Positions 24,501 through 35,645 of a stretch of 64,000 bases of DNA are shown one piece after another; the first letter of the stretch is position 1, and each line of letters begins with the position of its first letter. The notes below the pieces were generated by a model. It did not search any database, was not told the DNA's origin, and saw nothing but the letters and a program-made list of their open reading frames with translations. The stretch is from Pagrus major (taxonomy: Eukaryota > Chordata > Actinopteri > Spariformes > Sparidae), in NCBI RefSeq assembly GCF_040436345.1, contig NC_133227.1:21016671-21080670 (forward strand). Reading direction: 5' to 3'. Both the position numbers and the translations under genes were made by a program.

Positions 24501-26655
24501 TAGGCTACAGCTGTTATATCAGATACATATTTAATTAACATTTAGGTAAACATTAGTATCAGCAGATAGGAAGCAATTACTTCTAACCTATCTATACATC
24601 ATCCTTTTGGAGATGCAAAGTTTATACTGCAGTCATAAAAGATATCAATATTCATATCCCATACTGCGCAGAACAACACATATATGATTCGCCACAGCAG
24701 CAGAGAAACATCTGGATGAGTCACGGTCTTACCAGCATTGTCCGCTGCGATGCTGCTGTATGGGGGTGGAGCATCAGCTGCTACCTGTGGATTCCCCTCT
24801 GGGTCCTCCTCATTGGGCAGCTGTGGAGAGGAGAGAAAGCACTTCCTTGTTCATATAAAGCTACAATACTCTGGTGGCAACACTGGCTGCTCTCCATCTG
24901 AAACACATGCTTTTACCAAAAAGGAGCTTTACACTTCCTGCGTAGTGTTCAATGATTATCGCAACACCCTGGCCTGCTTACAAAAACTCACAAGCTCAGC
25001 ATCAATAAAAATGATCACAAGCCAGGAATGGAAACCCTGACCGCATCAAACACGCTTTTCAAGCACATATGAACATTGTAAAAGAGGAAACGAGCACCCA
25101 CCAACCACAATGTGTTTCTCGTTTCTCCTTGGATCTTTTTCTCTCATTAAAAGTAGGAAACACGTGAGGAGGGCAATCGATTAAAAGACACAAGATCACA
25201 GGTTTTTTTTTTCTGTCCCCTCAGACACTGAAGCCAGATTCAGCTATTCCTTACTCCTGAATCAGCTAAACAAGATTTGCAAACCAAGCACATTTGATCA
25301 GTTAACAAGAGTGTCTGATTTCATTGAGGACTTTGAAGTGGTACTGACTACCAAGTAGTCAATCTGCAAAACTGGGTTTGCAGCGGTATAAATTACAGAT
25401 TCACAACACCTTTTGTTCCCTTTGGTGCGGGTCACACGTAGTTTTACAGGTCCTTTGGCCCGGATGATACGGCCTTATAATAATATTGTGATATTTTTAA
25501 GCTATATCACGATACACATTATACATCTCAATATTTTAAATGTCTTCAAAAGCACTGACAAAATCAAATTACATGATATTTTTGACCAAATACCTCAATA
25601 TCGATATTGGGACAATACTGTAGGGAGATTTTTTTGATAAATAATCATGAGTAATAACCAAAATAGCATCACTTTACTGTAATGCAGCCTTTAAAACCTG
25701 AATAAGACACCACTTTTCACATAACATGATGTAACGATATCTAAAATAAGACATTCATCTCATATGATAATGATGTAACAGGTCCCACAATTTCATATAA
25801 TTTCCTATAAAAGGAACTGTTTGCCCCTCCTTAAATTCATGAGATTACATTACAGGGTAAATAGGGACAGTAATAACAAGTAAAGGGAACATTTCCAATG
25901 ATTTAATTCAAATTAACTACAATTTACTTGCTAGTAAGAGAGTCTTAGTCGGTCTGATCACCTGAACATGCAAAAATATGACATGTCTACACGCAGTACC
26001 AAGTGAAATAACTGTTTACAGCAAATAATTAAGAAGTAATAATGGGTACGTAGCTGTCTGCCCTACCAAAAGCTAGCTAAGCAGGTTAGCTGGCGGATTT
26101 AACAGCTAAGCTAGCAGGATGACGAGCAACACACCCACCGCTGCAGGTCATGTGCTGTCCAAACATTAACATATATCTAGGAGAAGTGTCAGGTGTGCGA
26201 AGTTACACCTTTCCTGTTGACGTAAGTGTCCAACAATGCCAACTAGCTGGGACATTCATAGCTGGCAAGCCTTCAACCAGACATAACTCAACGCAACACA
26301 CCCACAAACAATCGGAGACGAAAGTCCACATTCACGGTACGTTAGCTCGAACTAAAAAAAGCTAACGAGGAGGCTAATGTTAGCTAGTCAGCGTGCTGTA
26401 TTAAAAAGCCAGCTTCAGCCGAGGATAATAACAAAATTAATCGCAAAAATGGCTTAAATGACGACACTGACATAGAGCTCTGTTGAACAGGAACCCGTCA
26501 CCGTCAGGAGGGTGACACCATCACACCTGACTGAGCGTGAGCGCTGGTACAGCCGCACAAGCTGCCGTCAAAGTGTTGTGTTAAACCTTTAACGTGTTAG
26601 CTAGTCACCGATAGTGTCCTCGTACCTGCTGATATCGGGCGCTCGGTTCGGCCAT
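18515..26655 (-). CDS. ndfip1: NEDD4 family-interacting protein 1 (Ndfip1)
   Basis: This is a small integral membrane adaptor of Golgi/endosomal membranes that recruits and activates NEDD4-type HECT ubiquitin ligases through PY motifs (family knowledge). Coding exons on the minus strand are 26655-26626, 24820-24733, 23030-22900, 21007-20920, 20128-20004, 19708-19642 and 18618-18515. All have GT-AG borders with matching phases and give 210 residues (human about 221). The start ATG opens MAEPSARYQQ. The cytosolic N-terminus carries PPPY (about residues 27-30) and PPSY, followed by LPSY, all possible WW-domain ligands. Three hydrophobic segments follow, encoded from the end of the 21.0-kb exon onward, including FLFNWIGFFLSFC and WWVFLVLGFLLFL. 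The protein ends RTRVLFIY, as in mammals. A candidate extra exon lies at 21621-21683. Confidence 0.96.
19020..19340. repeat. Dispersed teleost repeat fragment in ndfip1 intron
   Basis: Contains GACATGAAATTTGGCCTAA and CACATGGTGGCGCTATTTT, phrases typical of a repeat family common in fish genomes. Frames within it on both strands are short and not coding. The family is not assigned. Confidence 0.4.
19979..20003 (-). repeat. CA repeat directly after ndfip1 exon donor
   Basis: On the minus strand the intron begins gtacacacatacacac and continues as a CA repeat, so the microsatellite starts at the splice donor of the 20004-20128 exon. CA-rich elements near donors are known binding sites for hnRNP L and can change exon use. 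Confidence 0.7.
20350..20740. repeat. Diverged direct repeats in ndfip1 intron
   Basis: AAGTATTTTAAGAGAA occurs near 20421 and 20535, and CAGAATTGTTTT with a following TGTGTGTTTATT occurs near 20469 and 20690. These are imperfect internal duplications in an AT-rich intron. Confidence 0.4.
21621..21683 (-). CDS. ndfip1: Candidate 63-nt cassette exon of ndfip1
   Basis: Located in the intron between the exons ending at 22900 and starting at 21007. On the minus strand it has an acceptor GCGCTCAG followed by CAGCAG (a NAGNAG arrangement), 21 open codons starting QQPQHRERLETF and ending VIRSSLE, and a donor GAG|gtaact. The flanking exons meet in phase 0 (...VTGR / DEDFV...), so inclusion would add 21 residues between the PY-motif region and the first membrane segment without shifting frame. 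Mammalian NDFIP1 as I know it joins these two exons directly. It could be an alternative exon or a chance match; transcripts would decide. Confidence 0.45.
23714..23950. mobile_element. hAT-type MITE with 8-bp target duplication
   Basis: The ends read TAGAGCCCGACC and, inverted, TAGAGCCCGGCT. The flanks are attatgac (23706-23713) and attatgag (23951-23958), an 8-bp target-site duplication with one mismatch, typical of hAT elements. The 237-bp interior is non-coding. A second copy of the family is at 62457-62792. Confidence 0.7.
24284..24302 (+). repeat. (TAA)n microsatellite
   Basis: A short TAA repeat within the large ndfip1 intron between the exons at 23.0 and 24.7 kb. The rest of that intron and of the 24.8-26.6 kb intron shows nothing supportable beyond AT-rich sequence and a possible relic near 25.45-25.65 kb resembling 'ATATCACGATA' elements. 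Confidence 0.75.
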
Positions 26656-27187
26656 TCCGACTTGAACGGCTGGTGATCGACAACGGAGAAGGTTCACGCC
26701 GCCGAGACACCCAAACGAAAACGAAAATTATATAACAGAGCACAAACTGTAAACTCAACGCTCCCTCGCCACAATAAACCCTCTGTCTCTCTCGACTGCG
26801 CTCAAAACGACTGTGAAGCTCTCGGGTTGGTTAGCGTACAACACAAGACTTCCTGTAAGCGTTTTAAAAAATAAGATCCATTATTGTGGATCATAGGCAG
26901 CAGTTTTAAATATATAGAGTGATTTTTTAGTGAAGTACAAATAGCCTGCATTATTACTAATCTGTGTATTAAGTCATCTCTTCCTCAAGAACAACAGATA
27001 TTTGTTTTTGTCCTAAAAAATCGACATTTCCGGCGCTTTTATTGTGAAAGAAAACGTTTCCAGTTTCTTCTTCGTTCTTGCTAACTTGACGCACGTCTTG
27101 CTCACCAAGTGATTGACGTCATTGGCCACAACAAACCCTCTACCGCCCCCATGTGGACCAAAGTGAAACAGCACGGACATTAAAAGT

Positions 27188-27350
27188 AAAAATTATGAGA
27201 AAAGAAGTCATAAATATGAGATAAAAAGTCAAAATCATGAGATAGAAAGTCATAAATATGACATAAAAAGTCATATTAGAAAAGTCATTATTAGATTTAA
27301 AAGAAATTCGAGATTAAAAATCACAATTATGAGAAACAAAAATCATCAGT
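27188..27350. repeat. Minisatellite with ATGAGATAAAAAGTCA-type units
   Basis: Imperfect tandem units of about 20 bp built on AAAGTCA-TAAATATGAGAT. Related single units recur in inverse orientation near 27700-27740 and 28600-28630 (CTCATAATTTTGACTTTTTA), so the repeat is dispersed locally. Confidence 0.6.
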
Positions 27351-27444
27351 CAACATTTATCTAATAATTTAGAGTTTTTATATCAGAATGTCGACTCAGA
27401 ATTTTAATATCTACAATATCAATGACTCAGATATAAAACTAAAC

Positions 27445-27696
27445 ATAACTGAATAAACAAGCTGTTCTCAGAGGAAATTAAGCTTCCCAGATCACTGTTT
27501 GAAGCTAGAAAGGTGGCAGGGTCCGCCACATATAAACAAAGTAAAACAGTATGAAACTGTGTTGTCCTTTAAGGTGAGTTAGTTTATTCAGTCACGAAAA
27601 CAAAGAGAGTTTGTTTATTTAGTTTGCTGAGGCAAAAAAAAAGAAGATTTTTCTCTTCTAATTAAAATGTCTTCCCCAAAACTACATAGTGCACCT
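27445..27696 (-). mobile_element. Truncated TTAA-type MITE, copy 1 of 3
   Basis: On the minus strand the intact end reads AGGTGCACTATGTAGTTTTG beside a TTAA (27697-27700). The interior shares GGCGGACCCTGCCACCTTT with the copies at 34.4 kb and 59.3 kb. The other end is missing. Confidence 0.7.
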
Positions 27697-28147
27697 TTAA
27701 CTCATAATTAAGACTTTCTTTCTCATAATTATGACTTACCACGGGAATATTTATTTTTTTATCAAGGCTACGTTTTCATCTATTTTGTAATTTCTTTGAC
27801 TGGCAGAAAAAAGGCTTCCATACATTACTGACAAAATTAACTAGAAGCTTACAATACTGAGAAGAAGTTAGCCATCATCCGTTCTATCACAGTATACGTT
27901 ACTGTCCTATGGGAACGTAAATGTTATACGCATATTTCTTGGAACAAATATCTGTTTCATGACTTGAAAACAACTGTGAACCACAGCAACAAACACAAAG
28001 CTGTATATACATAAATGCCAATTAACTTTTTTGAAGCCTATTGTTTTTGTATCTGATGTGACTTATATATGACTTTATATATTGTGTCAGAATAGGCATA
28101 ATTATGAACGAAAAAACAAAAACAAATGCAACTGGGTCTTGTAAGGC

Positions 28148-28153
28148 TTTATT
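28148..28153 (-). terminator. endouc-like polyadenylation signal (AATAAA)
   Basis: AATAAA on the minus strand, 102 bp past the stop codon, giving a short 3' UTR ending near 28130. Confidence 0.6.
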
Positions 28154-28254
28154 GTATCTTTATCTAAAATAAAAAGACAACAACAACACCTGTGACACTT
28201 TGTATGCAAGTTCAAGAGTTGGAGAAGTTCCATCTCAAACTGATCTTGTCGAGT

Positions 28255-31200
28255 TTACTGAGGCTTCTGGTACTTAAGGAGCACAGGGTAAGTGGTGCCT
28301 ATGTGCTTTTGGTTGTAGTGGTGGCAAACAATCTCCACGTCGTAGAAACTGAACTGGACTTTGACACGCTCGTTGGGCGAGCTGAGGAAACAGAGGGTGT
28401 AGAGGGCGAACTCGAACTCGGGACTGACGCCGATGAAGATGCTGCCCTTGGGCTTTATGCCATTCTTCCAGCTGAACTGTAGCGCCAGGATGTGTTTGTT
28501 CTCGTCGGGCTGCAGCGAGAGATAGAGGGGAAAAGAAATGCGTGAAGAGGATGGAGAGGGATTAGGAAGTGTGACACAAACATAAGTCAAAATCTTTGCC
28601 TTAGCTCATAATTTTGACTTTTTATCTCATAACTTCATAACAAATCCTGATTGGATAAAGTGGGCAGGGATACCAGAAAACAGAGTGTGGAGAAGGAGAG
28701 ACATGGATCACTGACCAAACACTCTTTAACAGGGATTACAGTAGGAATACAGAGCTGCTCAATACGGACTTAGCACCTCATAATGTTAGATAAATGAAAA
28801 GCTCTGACTTACAGTATCTCATGACTCAGTGTGTCAAAGTTTTGATTTAGTCAGTCAAACGTTGGCTTATCATTCATATCTTTCTGTTTATCATCTGTAA
28901 ACTTTCATCCACTTTCTTGTCAGATTGCCCCAATGGTCAACTGATGGTCAACCATTAGCTGACCATAATCGTGTCCCTTGGGTCCGATGTACCAACAGTA
29001 AATACTGACTTTTAGAGACTGCATGTAGGGGATATGAAAATGAGACTCTTTTCTCCTTAGTTCCAGGGATAGACCTGGCTACATAAGCTACAGCTACCTT
29101 AAAAATGTGTGCAGAGTTCATATAATGTTTCTTTTCATTAGTTTACTAAACATTAATGCCTTTATCTCAACGTAAGCACGACCAGCAAGCTAATTTCCCA
29201 GAACATGAGCTCTGGTTTGGAGAGACAGAATACAGAGAGCTGCTCAAAGGGCAAGAGGGCAAACTCGGTCATAGCAGGATGTGAGGTTTCTCATCAGTGT
29301 GCAATAATGATGCTGAGAGCACAGCTTCAGAGAGTGCGAGTCAATTTGGGGAGACAGATGAGAGATTTGTCAAAGATATGGTCATGAATGTGTGATTGGG
29401 ACATTTTAAATGGTGGCTGTTGAAAGAAACAGAGGAGATGGAGGTGAATAGATTTTTAAATACCTGAAAAATACAAAAATATTCATCCCATCTTATAAAA
29501 CATTAAAGATAATAGTCGTGTGTCTGCAGTAAAATATATTCCTGCCTCATTTAAACACATGACGTGGTACCTGGGGTGAATGTGCATTGACGCTGTAGCC
29601 TTTGTAATCGATGTGTCCAAGCTTTTCCTGTAAGTAGAGCTGGATCCAGTTGTGAAAGCCGATGACGATCCGCCTTCCTCTCGTCTCTCCGACAAACACG
29701 TGTTCAAACCCCGAAGAGTCCGGCCTGGTGGTGGGGACAGAGACGTGCCCGCTTGTTATCAACAATTAAAATGATCAGAGTCGTGTGCAATGTGACCAAA
29801 ACATGGTGTTCAGTGGTTGCTGCCATTCTGAACGCGCTAAAAATATCTTCTGTTTAGTTTTTTGTCACAGTGGTGCTGGTTGGATGTGCAGTTTCTCAGA
29901 GGGAGACGGTTACCATCGTAGTGCCAGATTCCACTGCGCCTCCCAAATCCACCCACCTGCTGGATCCTCTCCTCGCATAGAGTTCAAACCAGATCCTGTA
30001 CAGCTGCTCCTTGAATTTTGTATCATCTGCTGGAGAGAGGTTCTTCTCTACCAGGTATTTATGAGCTATCTGCAAAACAACAAGAATTTCCTTTTATTGA
30101 CATGTTTAGCCACTCTGGCAGCGTGGGGGTAGAAATATCAGTCGGGCATCGCACATCGGTCCACATTGAAATGTCTCAACAAATGTGTGTTGGACTGGCA
30201 TAAAAGACGTTCATTTTCCCCAGAAGATGACTCCTAATGACTTCGTGATCCTGTATCTTTACCTCTAGTGTCACCAGCAAGTCAAAAATGTCACTCATGC
30301 TTTGAAATATCTCAACATTTACAAGACGAATAGGCCCAAAATTAACTATTAGCATGTTAGCATTGTCATTTTGAGAGAATGTATATGTGTTATTATACAA
30401 CCTCAAAGAGCCGTTAGCATGGTTGTAGGCTCTGCAGTCTATCAAACTCTACATGTTGCTCAATGCTGAATTGGGATCAGTGGTCCAATCTACTATCATG
30501 TGACCAACTGAGGAGAAAAACTGGTTTGGGATCTGCATTCTTGTTCAGCAGTTGTTGCTATGAAGCATTTTCTTTTTTTGGCACTGATGCTACGACCAGA
30601 TGGGTTTTCAGGGTTGCAGCTATAGATATATTCCCATGAATTCTTCAGTGGAAATGAGCTTTTATGAGCCACAGTGAGAGGGGGAAGGTCCCCCACAGGT
30701 ACCTTCATAGTGGGAGTCTTAATGATGGAGTCCAGGAACTTGTGGTTCTCCGCCACCTCCTCGGGGGTCACGATTTCTGGCTCACCGGTGTCACTCTCAT
30801 AGTTATCCAACAGGGAGATAAAGGCTGCGGACACAAACACAAATGCTCTTCAAAAAGTAAAAAACATGCGATATGTTGAAGTACTGTAAAGACAGAAAGA
30901 GTCCTAAAACTGAGATTTGTATGTTTACACGGATACATGAACAATTCCCTCCAGCAGTCAGGTCATGGTGAAGCAGAGACTATAGATAGCAAGAAGGGAG
31001 GGATCCTCCTTTTTCAATGGGACAGCAGCCTCAGGCTGAACTCTGAATAGCAACTATTGCATAACATAACTCCCTATACAGCTTTCTCCTACAACAGGAG
31101 TCTGTGAAAACATCACTAGACAGAAGTCGCTGGAGGGAAACGTGCTCCAGCAGTTATCATGCAGAGGAAGATGTGAAGGAGAAGCCAAGTGGTTGTAGAG

Positions 31201-33123
31201 GAGCATCTTTGTGCACCCAGCTCAGTGAACTCTGCCTGCTATGTGCTTATGCAACACGCCACTGTTCGTCATAAGGAGATTATGAGTCGATGAAAAAGCT
31301 TTACTCTGAAGGGAGGTGAAGGGGAGGGTAGATAAACTAGCAAACGGCGCAGTGGAATGTGTGAAGAGATTGCGTCAGTTCAAACATTTTCTGACCGGGC
31401 AGTTGTGTGAGACGCAGTGACGAGCTGCAGATCCAGACAATCCGGCTGTAGGCGTCACTATCATGAAGAAAAGCCAACTCACTCTAACCTAAAATCGAGT
31501 CAGATGATAGTGATTTTTCAGCTTCTGTGTGCTTCGCACTTACCCAAAAAAGTCTCCTTTTTGAAAATGTTCTCATCCACATATGTAAACAGAGGATATC
31601 CCGCTCCATCATTGTTGTCATCATTGTTGGTGGGCATGCTGTCTCCAGCTTTGCCCTGCAGCAGGAAGACAAACACAAAAACTTTAACGTTTGATTTTTA
31701 TGTTCGCTCACTGCTTTTTGTTTTCCCATAAATATCGTAATATGCTGTCTGACTTCCCCATTTGAATGCAGTGCCAGAGGACGCACTCTTATGAAGGACG
31801 TCTGAGGTGAAAGCAGAAGGCTTGGATGGAATGTAACTAAGGATTTACTCAAGTACTGTACTCAAGTACAATTTTGAGGTACTGTAATTGTGCTTTACTT
31901 GAGTATTTATATTTTCTGCTACTTCTGCTAATACTTCCACTTCACTACATTTTGGAAGCAAATATTGTACTTCTTACTCCACTACATGTATGTAATAATA
32001 ATAATAATAATAATAATAATATCTTTATTAATATAGCATCTTTCATGCAAAGAGGCAGCCCAAACTGCTTAACAAAGACAGGATAAAATAATAAACAATA
32101 AGAAATAAGAAAAAATAGCAGTTTAGATTAGATTACTAAACTTTACTAGTTACTTTACAGATTTTATGCTGCGTCTGAGCCAAAGTGGTGAATTTTTAAT
32201 AAATTTATTTTATCAGCAATCAGATGAAAAAAGCACTGATTACTTTAATCAGAAAAAAAGCTGAATAATGGATCTGATAATCAGTCAAACCCATAGTATA
32301 AGGTATAGACAAGGCTTGGGGAGTAATGAACACATGTAATGGGATTACATAATTAGGATACAAAAAAATGTAATTAGATTACACATACATTTAGTACAAA
32401 AGGGGATTACTAACAGGATTACAATTTTAAAATAGTGGAAGGTAATCAAGACAACATTACTTTAATATTGTGATTTTTGGATTAAGTTACTGGCTAAAAC
32501 CTTTTGATGGGTAATCAGTAACTGTATCCGAATACATTTTCCCAACCCTAGTTATATACATACATGTAAATATATATAATTTACTTTTGCTTGTCATACT
32601 TGAGTACATTTGTATAAGTCAGATGGCTCCACAGGTGAATTTTATAAGACGTGTTAACCATTTCTGGCATTTATGAAAGCGATGAAACTACTCTGCAGTA
32701 ATAGATTACAAATTACAATATGGATTGGTGATAAATAACCATAACTTACCTCCATTTTTTTTTTTTTGCAAATGTATGTATACAGATGTTTCCATTTTGA
32801 TCTATTTTCCTGTTTGATTATGTACATTTAAAAACACGTATATTACATTTTCATTTAATTTTATTCATTTCTATTTTTCATTTTGCCCTTTCGTATGCTT
32901 ATACTCATTTTACATTCAGCCTCTTAATGTCTCACACTGAGTGCTATGGGTCTATAAAAGGAGGCTCTTAAATCGCAGATGACCAGTGTAGATGTGTTTA
33001 AGGGGTCTGTGTGTGGATCACCTGCAGAGAGATCTTGTAGTCCACTCCAGGTTTGAGTCTGTTGACGTCGTTGTCCCACAGCTCCTGCACCATGGCGGAC
33101 AGCTCCCTGTCACTCTCAATCAT
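28255..33123 (-). CDS. endouc: Poly(U)-specific endoribonuclease (ENDOU/XendoU family, endouc-like)
   Basis: The XendoU family cleaves RNA at uridines in a metal-dependent way, leaving 2',3'-cyclic phosphates. Coding exons on the minus strand are 33123-33022, 31655-31544, 30824-30703, 30069-29957, 29724-29571 and 28509-28255. Phases match throughout and give 285 residues (Xenopus XendoU 292). The catalytic triad spacing is intact: H158 (in EHVFVGE), H174 (in GFHNW) and K220, with E157 and E163 also present. The first in-frame ATG lies in the second exon (MIESDRELS). The upstream exon, donor at about 33805, is non-coding because its frame meets a stop without an ATG. There is no signal peptide and no somatomedin-B domain, so the product should be intracellular, unlike human ENDOU. 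The paralogue letter is inferred from resemblance. Confidence 0.93.
31838..32620. mobile_element. 'Tactcaagtac' dispersed repeat, filled copy
   Basis: Begins TTTACTCAAGTACTGTACTC and ends near CATACTTGAGTACATTTG. This family is very common in teleosts. The 41294-41535 copy shares both ends. It contains a (TAA)n microsatellite (31992-32020), a fragment reading TATAGCATCTTTCATGCAAA, and a second inserted element at 32313-32550. It lies in the endouc-like gene intron between 31.66 and 33.02 kb. Confidence 0.65.
32313..32550. mobile_element. MITE nested inside the 31.8-32.6 kb repeat
   Basis: The left end reads GGCTTGGGGAGTAATG and the right end, inverted, TAGGGTTGGGAAAATG. The interior contains TAATGGGATTACATAATTAG and similar AT-rich units. 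The sequence on either side resumes the outer repeat, while the 41.3-kb copy of the outer repeat lacks this insert. Confidence 0.6.
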
Positions 33124-33839
33124 GATGCGACTGCTCGGCTGTGTTCTTGGTCCCGCGGTAGATGAGCCGTGGATGGTTTTGGCCTCAGTGTGTGTCTCTG
33201 ACAGGAGAGGAGGAGCAGTTAATAAAGCTTTTTTATTAGGGCCCCTCAGCTCTGGTGCGACCTGCCCGGGGAGATAAGCCTCGCAGAATGAGTTATTTCA
33301 TCTTTTGAAACCCATTTTTATAGACTTGCTCTTGTGTGTTCTTGTCTTTTTTTATTGCTTTAGGCTCTTATTCTCTCTATTTGTATGTTTTTTTACCTTA
33401 TGTGATGTCTTCACTTGAACTTCTGCTGTCACACTGCCCTTCTGAGTATCCTGCTTTTGCTTTTATACGTCAAAGCATTTTGTTTACTCTGTTTTTAGGT
33501 GCTATATAGATAAAGCTATATATATATATAAGTAAATATTTTTCACATCGTCACAAAAAAGTGGTTCACGATGTCGTCATGACGTTGATGTAGGCCTGCG
33601 ATAATCGTCAGGATTGTAAAAAATAACAGAGCTTATCCGTTCGACTCAACACCGCATTCCTCAAAAACATGGCTGACAACGGATCGCACATCCATGACAC
33701 TGTGCTCAGGATACTTCATCATCATCATCACCATCACCATCAACCATCCAAGCCCCAACAGACCTGCATCCCATCAGCCACCACATCAGAAAACCCCACT
33801 TACCTTTTCCCTGGTTGAGGTTGAAGCGACGAGTGATTC

Positions 33840-35620
33840 GAGGTGTTAGTGAAGCTCCTCAGTGTGGGACAGGTGCTGCTGCCGGTGGCTTCCTGTGTTT
33901 GTGACAGCAGGTGTCTTTACGGGCATAGTAACAGTAGTTCAGTCAGTCTGTCGGTCAGTGTATGGAGAAAGACAGGCAGGGGCTGGTGGGGGGCGCTGAA
34001 CAGAGGGCAGGACAGGAGAGAGGGGCCATTTTAAAAGGTTATCCCCCGTCAGCAACTCTAGCCAAAGGGATTACACCATGTTGTCGTCTCTTTTCAATCT
34101 CAGGCTAAAACGTGGGCTCTTTGTTTCTTTAGTATTTCATTGTTTCTCTGTCTGTCACAGCATAACCTCTGGATTACAGGGTAAATATGGGTCACGTTTC
34201 AGGTAACAAGGTGTAGTAAAGGCTCAGAGAATAGGCTACTTACAACACCACAGAGAGAAAACATTCAAACAGAAAATACTTAACGTTGGTTTGGTAATAC
34301 TTCTCATTTTATTCTGAATGATTTCAACTCTTAAGACTAAATGTTTGATTGAAACTGAGAGCAAAAAATAAAGGTGTGTTATGTAGCTAAGAGAAAGATC
34401 TTCACTGACTGACTTTTTATGCCTAAACAAACTAAATAAACAACCTGTTTTCGTTTTCATGACCGAGCAAGCTGAATAAAGATACCGACCTTAAAGGTCA
34501 ACACAGTTTCACACTGTTTTACTTTGTTTATATGTGGCGGACCCTGCCACCTTTGTAGCGTCAGAGAGTGTTCTGGAGACCTTGTTTTCCTCTGAGAACA
34601 GCTTGTTTATTCAGTTGTGGAAAAAAAAAAAAAATCTTTCCGAGTTTGTATTAGTGCGTCTTCACCAAAACGACACGGTGCCCTTTAAACAACCTCATTA
34701 CAACCGCTGTGAAAAGAGTCGTGACATCGCTGATCAAAACCACATTTTAAAAAATATCAGGTTTGACACAGGCCACAGGCTACATTAGGCTATTTTATGA
34801 GAATTTACGTAATTACTTTTAAAACAAATAACATTTTAAATCAGTTTTATCTACTCATACACGACCGTTTTCCTCGCTTCTACTTTTTTGTGTTGTATTT
34901 TTGTTTTTTCTGTGAATGTGGCGTTAAAGCACACAAACCTACTTTCTTTTTTTAAAAAACCCTGGTTTTGTAAGTCTCTTGACCACAGTGCTGCCGTTTT
35001 GCTCCAGTTTGGTTTCAGTTGAACATCCTGTTGCTCGTAGCAACCACTACTGGCACAGTCTCACAGTCACTGTTACAGCCACCATTTTGTCTGATCTGTG
35101 ACCGGCCACATACTGACACACATCTTTTATCTTCTGTCCTGTAGGTTAGACGCCACTTTTATAACAGCTGTTTTGTGATTGTTGATTTAGGGATTTAGGC
35201 CTGGTTGAATTTAGTTAATTTTTAAAATATGAAAGTGGTTAGCAAGGTAGATTTTAGCTGTATGGAGCTAAGCGTTAGCTGCTGTGTACTTTGTCTTTTA
35301 CTCTTGTGGACTAAATGTGCATGTTTACTGGATTAAACACTTTGCTGCACTTCCTATGAGGACTTAATGTTGATCTTTCATTGGTGATGATTTACTCCTT
35401 CCTGACCTAAAAGCACAATGCAGCCTAATTAATTTGTCTGTGGATCATGTATTTGATCATGTGTGTGTCCTGTGTATCTGTCCACAGTTAATTTCACATA
35501 CTACTGGACCCATCACCCTCACAATCTTTGAAAAACCTGTTACCGACTGTTGACTCTTCTTAACCGAAGAGCAAATGATCAACAGCTGCTTCAGCTTCAG
35601 GTCAAATGAATGCAACAGAC
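33840..35620. other. Spacer between endouc-like 5' end and rnf14 3' end
   Basis: No gene. It contains the presumed endouc-like promoter region just above 33840 and a degenerate MITE copy at 34368-34886. The remainder is AT-rich unique sequence with nothing supportable. Confidence 0.55.
34368..34886 (+). mobile_element. Degenerate TTAA-type MITE, copy 2 of 3
   Basis: The left end, AAAGGTGTGTTATGTAG, is a decayed terminus followed by an internal deletion. The interior shares GGCGGACCCTGCCACCTTT and CTCTGAGAACAGCTTGTTTA with the 59.3-kb copy. The right terminus is lost. Confidence 0.6.
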
Positions 35621-35639
35621 AAGAAGTTAGGTGGGAACA

Positions 35640-35645
35640 TTTATT
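35640..35645 (-). terminator. rnf14: Candidate rnf14 polyadenylation signal (AATAAA)
   Basis: AATAAA on the minus strand about 1.6 kb past the rnf14 stop codon. A 3' UTR of 37241 to about 35620 is plausible, and nearer alternative signals may also be used. Confidence 0.35.

Larger units (their letters stand above)
26656..28130. other. Spacer between ndfip1 promoter and endouc-like 3' end
   Basis: The first 200 bp or so (26656-26850) are the presumed ndfip1 5' UTR and promoter, with several CpGs and no TATA box that I can place. The rest holds a minisatellite at 27188-27350 and a partial MITE at 27445-27696. No gene was seen. Confidence 0.6.

Noticed and set aside
29785-30132. A 115-codon plus frame
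   Set aside because: It runs antisense across a real exon of the endouc-like gene (30069-29957) and has no independent support.
33141-33210. N-terminal extension of the endouc-like protein upstream of MIESDRELS
   Set aside because: The frame is open through exon 2 and into exon 1, but meets a TGA in exon 1 with no ATG, so it is 5' UTR.
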